Shown: positions 6,885 to 9,929 of the stretch, one piece after another
Layout of the letters: every line of letters begins with the position of its first letter
Position numbering within the stretch: the first letter of the stretch is position 1
Assembly (NCBI GenBank): GCA_006227875.1
Contig: SBFI01000454.1
Span: forward strand, 1 to 9,929
DNA: 9,929 nucleotides
Direction: 5' to 3'
Source: Acidobacteriota bacterium
GTDB lineage: Bacteria > Acidobacteriota > Thermoanaerobaculia > Multivoradales > JAHEKO01
Program-made: the position numbers and the translations under genes
The notes under the pieces: model-generated
Told to the model about the DNA's origin: nothing
The model's input: the letters and a program-made list of their open reading frames with translations, nothing else
The model's database searches: none

Positions 6885-7532
6885 TCAACCTCCGGCGCTG
6901 ACCGCCGCCAGGTCCCGCAGCAGGCGCTCGAACTCCTCACTGTGAAAGCCGTCGTAGTAGCCGCGGATCTCACCCTGGCCGTCCACCAACACCAGACGGG
7001 TGCTGTGGAGGATCGGCTCCTCCTCGCTGGCCGTCCCCGGCGGTGGCGAAGCGTCGACTCCGAGCTTGAATCCCTCGATCATGAGCGGATATATGGATTC
7101 TCGGTCGCCGGTGAGAAAGAGCCAGCGATCATCGCTGATGCCAAACGACTCCGCGTAGGTCTGGAGCACCTCGGGGGTGTCGTGCTCGGGATCGACCGAT
7201 ACTGAAACCCGATGAACCCGGGTCCCCTCCGGCAGCGCCTCTCCTAGCCGCACCATGATGGCGGTCATCCGCGGGCAACTGATCCCACACCGGGTAAAGA
7301 TGAAATCGGCCACCCAGGGCGAGCCGTCGAGGTCCGCGAGACCGACCTGGCGACCATCCCGGTTGACAAGAGAGAATTCCGGCACCCGGCCGAGCCGTTG
7401 GGGCGGCTCCGACTGCATCTCGCGGCTCCACCGCGGGGCCATTATCGCCGTCACCACGACCGCCAGTATCGCCGCCACCAAGACCCCCCAGAGCAGATGA
7501 CGCCGCAACGGCGCACCCGTGGAATTGCTCAT
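6885..7532 (-). CDS. SCO1/SenC-family copper chaperone for cytochrome c oxidase
   Basis: SCO proteins are membrane-anchored, thioredoxin-fold copper/redox proteins that help build the Cu-A centre of cytochrome c oxidase subunit II. The 215-aa product has one N-terminal membrane anchor (about 12-32) and then a periplasmic domain. The copper-binding CxxxC is C82-G-I-S-C86, within FIFTRCGISCPRMT, and the third ligand is H176 in ILHSTRLVLVD. The family motif SVDPEHDTPEVL (112-123) is present. All copper ligands are intact. The ATG at 7532 is preceded by AGAGG, 6 nt upstream. The gene lies downstream of ctaA and ctaB on the same strand, which supports a role in oxidase assembly, but a 220-bp gap holding a long palindrome separates it from ctaB. 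Its stop codon is only 9 bp from that of the convergent sulfatase-like gene. A general thiol-redox role, as in some SenC proteins, cannot be excluded. Confidence 0.94.
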   Translation of the reverse strand: MSNSTGAPLRRHLLWGVLVAAILAVVVTAIMAPRWSREMQSEPPQRLGRVPEFSLVNRDGRQVGLADLDGSPWVADFIFTRCGISCPRMTAIMVRLGEALPEGTRVHRVSVSVDPEHDTPEVLQTYAESFGISDDRWLFLTGDRESIYPLMIEGFKLGVDASPPPGTASEEEPILHSTRLVLVDGQGEIRGYYDGFHSEEFERLLRDLAAVSAGG

Positions 7533-7541
7533 CCAACACCT

Positions 7542-7726
7542 CTAGCCTGCATTATTCTTGACCGCGCGAGCAGAATGTCGCAAGCGGCCGCCAGATCGGG
7601 CCGCACACAGGGCTGAGCACCGGAGGCATACCCGTAGGTATGTCGAGGATGCGAAGTCCGAGTACGGCCCGAGTTGGTGGTCGATCGCGGCATTATGCCG
7701 TGGGGCTCATGAATGATGCAGGCTAG
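7542..7726. repeat. 185-bp imperfect palindrome, MITE-like element or large hairpin
   Basis: The whole gap between ctaB and the SCO gene folds on itself. Reading inward from both ends, CTAGCCTGCA (7542-7551) matches the reverse complement of 7717-7726 at 10 of 10 positions. Of the outer 70 positions of each arm, 50 are Watson-Crick complementary. With a 1-nt shift the pairing continues (14 of 22) to a perfect central hairpin, CATACC (7627-7632) and GGTATG (7637-7642), around a CGTA loop. Both ends are CTAG, so the repeats can be read as bounded by TA dinucleotides, the target duplication made by IS630/mariner-type elements. There is no ORF inside. It ends 9 bp from the SCO start codon and 26 bp from the ctaB stop codon, so it forms the SCO leader. 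An AATAAT (minus strand, 7551-7556) resembles a -10 box without a good -35. It could be an insertion or a native regulatory RNA structure. Confidence 0.7.
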
Positions 7727-7752
7727 TTCGGACAGCCAGCAGCGTTACCGTG

Positions 7753-8601
7753 TCAGGCAACGCGATCGAGAACCATCACCACCAGGACCGCCGGCAGATA
7801 GAGAACCGAGGTCAGCAGCACCCGCCGGGCGGCCAGGGCAGACAGCGATACGGCAAAGGCAATACACACTGCCAAAAAGAAGAGACCCAGCCCCATGGCC
7901 CCCAGAAAGTAGGTCGAACCGGTAAGACCCAACATCGAAGGCAGGAGGCTGACCGGCAGCAACGCAGCACCGTAGAGGACCATCTGCCGGGCCGTGCTGC
8001 GGCCATCGGGTTGGATCACCGGCAACATCGGCAACCCCGCCCGAGCGTAGTCCTCACGACACATCCAGGCGATGGCCAGGAAGTGCGGCAGCTGCCACAG
8101 AAAAAGGATGGCAAAGAGGACCCATGCTCCGGGTTCGAGACTCTCGGTCACCGCGGCCCACCCCATCATCGGCGGGATGGCGCCCGGTACGGCGCCGACC
8201 ACGGTAGCCAGGGGACTGATCTTCTTGAGCGGGGTGTAGACAAAGACATAGCCGGCGAGAGCCGCGGCCCCGAGCAGAGCGGTCGTCAGATTGACACCGA
8301 GAGCGAGCTCCACCAGGCCGACAACCGCCAGCCCCACTCCGATGGTCAGGGCGAGATCGGGACTCATCCGACCGGCGGGCAGCGGACGGTCGGCTGTGCG
8401 TCTCATCAGGGCATCGATATCCCGCTCCAGGACGTGATTGAGCGCGGCCGATCCGGCCGCCACCAGACCGGTTCCGATCAGGGTGTGCAGCACCAGTTCC
8501 ATCGGCACCTGCCCGCCCGAGGCGAGCAAAAGACCGATCCCGGCGGTGACCACCACCATCAGCGTGATCCGTGGCTTTGTCAGCTCCACCAGGTCCGCCA
8601 T
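7753..8601 (-). CDS. ctaB: Heme O synthase (protoheme IX farnesyltransferase, CtaB/CyoE)
   Basis: This integral membrane UbiA-family prenyltransferase adds a farnesyl group to heme b to make heme O, which CtaA converts to heme A. The 282-aa product has about nine hydrophobic segments. The first prenyl-diphosphate motif is N55-HVLERDIDALMRRTADRPLP, with D61 and D63 in the usual places and E59 where E. coli CyoE has Asp. YTPLKK follows at 122-127. The second aspartate region is CREDYARAGLPMLP (181-194), matching the family DYxxAGxPMLPV. The ATG at 8601 was chosen because MADLVELTKPRITL matches the short CyoE N-terminus and GGGAG lies 5 nt upstream. A GTG at 8649 would add 16 residues and overlap the ctaA stop as GTGA, so translational coupling is possible. 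It lies 44 nt after ctaA and is very probably co-transcribed with it. Confidence 0.93.
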   Translation of the reverse strand: MADLVELTKPRITLMVVVTAGIGLLLASGGQVPMELVLHTLIGTGLVAAGSAALNHVLERDIDALMRRTADRPLPAGRMSPDLALTIGVGLAVVGLVELALGVNLTTALLGAAALAGYVFVYTPLKKISPLATVVGAVPGAIPPMMGWAAVTESLEPGAWVLFAILFLWQLPHFLAIAWMCREDYARAGLPMLPVIQPDGRSTARQMVLYGAALLPVSLLPSMLGLTGSTYFLGAMGLGLFFLAVCIAFAVSLSALAARRVLLTSVLYLPAVLVVMVLDRVA

Positions 8602-8606
8602 GCGGA

Positions 8607-8611
8607 CTCCC
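8607..8611 (-). promoter_or_regulatory. Ribosome binding site supporting the ctaB ATG start
   Basis: Minus-strand GGGAG lies 5 nt before ATG 8601. The competing GTG at 8649 has only a weak GCGAG-like tract upstream but overlaps the ctaA stop codon. The call of the shorter ctaB rests on this site and on the family N-terminus. Confidence 0.45.
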
Positions 8612-8645
8612 AGCGAAAGGTACCGGGGCTCGAGAACGGTCGCCT

Positions 8646-9632
8646 TCACGATGTGGCTCGCTGCAGTTGGGGGTGACTCGGAATCTCGGCCGCTTGTGGC
8701 TCCCGCACCTTCCGGGCCAGCCAGTCGAGGTGCCAGCTGGACAGGGTGAGTATCAGGCTGACGGCCAGAAGCGCACCGCCGGTGCCCACGTGGAGGGTGT
8801 TGGGAAGCACCGCCTTGCTCGTCAACACGACAAAGCCGCCGAGGGTGCCCTGGATCAGGACCAGCAGCGTCAGGATTCCCGAGCTCGTGACCAGTCGGCG
8901 CTCCTTCAGGGCGAGACGAAGCACCCTGCCAAAGGTCCAGAAGATCATTGTCGCCACCAGTAGGGCTCCGAGCCGGTGGGCAAAATGGATCCCAATGGCA
9001 AAGTCGAAGCGGGGCGGAATCAAGCCGCCAAAGGCCAGCGGAAAGTCGGGGATCGCCAGACCCGCACCGGTGTGACGCATGACGGCACCAAGCAGAATCT
9101 GGCAGTAGATGAGACCCGTTGTTACGGTCGCCAGATGGGCCACCCGCCGAATGCCATCCGACACATCGACCGCTGCGCCACCCTCGACCCACCACCTGGA
9201 GGTCGCCACCGCGATGGTCACAATCAGGCAGAGAAAGATCTGTGCCACAGCCGCATGGCTCACCGAGATCGCCGTCGGCAGAAAGAAGAGCACCGTAAGA
9301 CCACCCAGCAGGGCCTGCGCAAGGACGGTTGCCACCGCCAGATAGGCGAGGCGCCTGACCCAGCGCCGCTCCTCGCGACGACCGACCCAGACGGCCAGGG
9401 CGATCGTCAGTAGCGCCACGGTACCGGCGATCAGGCGGTGTCCGTGCTCGGAGCGCACGGTCTCGATCTGCCACCACCGGGGTGGATTGAGTGAGCCGTA
9501 GGAGAGCGGCCAGTCGGGAACCGACAGACCCGCCTCCAGGCTCTTGACAAGCCCACCGGCCGTGATCAGCAGCAGCACGGCACCGACTAGAAAAGCAGCA
9601 AAAAGATGGATCCCCCGATGGAACTGCGGCAT
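8646..9632 (-). CDS. ctaA: Heme A synthase (CtaA/COX15 family)
   Basis: CtaA oxidises the C8 methyl of heme O to a formyl group, giving heme A for aa3-type cytochrome c oxidase. The 328-aa membrane protein has about eight transmembrane segments in two pseudo-symmetric four-helix halves. The four expected heme-ligand histidines are H65 (in E62-H-G-H65-R), H126 (SHAAVAQ), H216 (IHFAHR) and H281 (LHVGTGG). They correspond to H60, H123, H216 and H278 of B. subtilis CtaA, and E62 to E57. The extracytoplasmic loops after the first helix of each half are nearly the same: AGLSVPDWPLSYGSLNPPR (34-52) and AGLAIPDFPLAFGGLIPPR (190-208) share 12 of 19 residues. The loop cysteine pair of the Bacillus enzyme is absent; the only cysteines, C134 and C177, are in helices. 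The ATG at 9632 has GGAG about 11 nt upstream. The gene is first of the ctaA-ctaB group and may also drive the SCO gene. Confidence 0.94.
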   Translation of the reverse strand: MPQFHRGIHLFAAFLVGAVLLLITAGGLVKSLEAGLSVPDWPLSYGSLNPPRWWQIETVRSEHGHRLIAGTVALLTIALAVWVGRREERRWVRRLAYLAVATVLAQALLGGLTVLFFLPTAISVSHAAVAQIFLCLIVTIAVATSRWWVEGGAAVDVSDGIRRVAHLATVTTGLIYCQILLGAVMRHTGAGLAIPDFPLAFGGLIPPRFDFAIGIHFAHRLGALLVATMIFWTFGRVLRLALKERRLVTSSGILTLLVLIQGTLGGFVVLTSKAVLPNTLHVGTGGALLAVSLILTLSSWHLDWLARKVREPQAAEIPSHPQLQRATS

Positions 9633-9929
9633 TTTCTTGCTCGCTCCGAAACAGACTCTCTTGATTTGAAACCCTTACCGGGACGGCGAGAGTCTATCGC
9701 GAAGCCCGCCCCACCGTCCAAACCGCCGACGCGCAGCGTGACCTCGACGTCCACTGGTGGCCCGGTTTCGGCACCTGCGGGGGCTCCCCTCCGCTGCGCG
9801 GGAGATGGCTCCGCTCCGGTGAGCCCCCTCCGGTCCCGACCCCGGGCAGCCACGGCGACCGCCTGGGGCCGCGGGTTCTCGACCCGGCTACGCCAGCGAA
9901 GACGATGCTCCGCCGGGCCGAAACCCGCG
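9633..9929. other. Right-edge region upstream of ctaA, no gene recognised
   Basis: About 300 bp lie before ctaA. The part from 9722 to the edge is very GC-rich and has open frames on both strands, but none gives a protein I recognise and their composition (Arg, Pro, Gly, Ala) is what random GC-rich DNA gives. A long-range inverted repeat, CGCGGGTT (9870-9877) and AACCCGCG (9922-9929), ends exactly at the window edge and may be chance. The region may be a plain upstream control region or the end of a gene that lies mostly outside. Confidence 0.4.
9693..9721 (-). promoter_or_regulatory. Weak sigma70-like promoter candidate upstream of ctaA
   Basis: On the minus strand TTGGAC (9716-9721) is followed after 17 nt by GATAGA (9693-9698). 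Using TAGACT (9691-9696) instead gives a 19-nt spacer and a better -10. It lies about 60 nt before the ctaA ATG, a sensible place, but both hexamers are poor matches and the surrounding DNA is GC-rich. Confidence 0.2.

Noticed and set aside
7750..8676. Plus-strand open frame rich in Gln, His, Gly and Arg opposite ctaB
   Set aside because: This composition is the expected antisense of a membrane protein gene. There is no motif, and no ribosome site was noted.
8602..9477. Minus-strand extension of the ctaB frame across ctaA (574 codons in all)
   Set aside because: The extension is out of frame with ctaA, and ctaA is complete with all histidines, so a fusion is not supported.
9587..9853. Minus-strand open frame of 88 codons overlapping the ctaA start
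   Set aside because: It overlaps ctaA out of frame, is Arg/Gly-rich without any motif, and has no better start than ctaA.

Overview
The window is 9.9 kb of GC-rich, gene-dense bacterial chromosome. It carries seven protein-coding genes, six on the minus strand and one on the plus strand. One of the seven is cut by the left edge. No rRNA, tRNA, CRISPR array, phage gene or transposase was seen. The high GC, the aerobic and glyoxylate-shunt gene set, and a lipoprotein sulfatase-like protein ending in an 'LKALGYL' tail suggest a free-living aerobic Gram-negative bacterium. That tail is one I associate with Acidobacteriota and Myxococcota/deltaproteobacterial proteins. The phylum is an inference and not established.

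Left block (1-4404, minus strand, read right to left): a Cys/Met-metabolism PLP enzyme, DNA-3-methyladenine glycosylase I (tag), isocitrate dehydrogenase kinase/phosphatase (aceK) and the first 259 residues of a malate synthase that runs off the left edge. The gaps are 50, 44 and 33 nt, so the four genes are probably one transcription unit. AceK throttles isocitrate dehydrogenase and so diverts isocitrate into the glyoxylate shunt. Malate synthase is the second shunt enzyme. Isocitrate lyase is not in view and may lie beyond the left edge. The first two genes have no obvious link to the shunt.

Middle (4405-6875): a 158-bp divergent intergenic region with a nested dyad, then a plus-strand gene for a predicted lipoprotein of the sulfatase/alkaline phosphatase superfamily. 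It has a large beta-rich N-terminal region and no formylglycine cysteine. It converges on the next gene with only 9 bp between stop codons.

Right block (6885-9632, minus strand): heme A synthase (ctaA), heme O synthase (ctaB/cyoE) and a SCO-type copper chaperone. All three serve assembly of a heme-copper cytochrome c oxidase. The oxidase subunit genes are not in the window. Between ctaB and the SCO gene lies a 185-bp region (7542-7726) that is one long imperfect palindrome with CTAG at both ends. It resembles a small non-autonomous (MITE-like) element and is the most unusual structure here. The last ~300 bp (9633-9929) hold only a weak promoter candidate.
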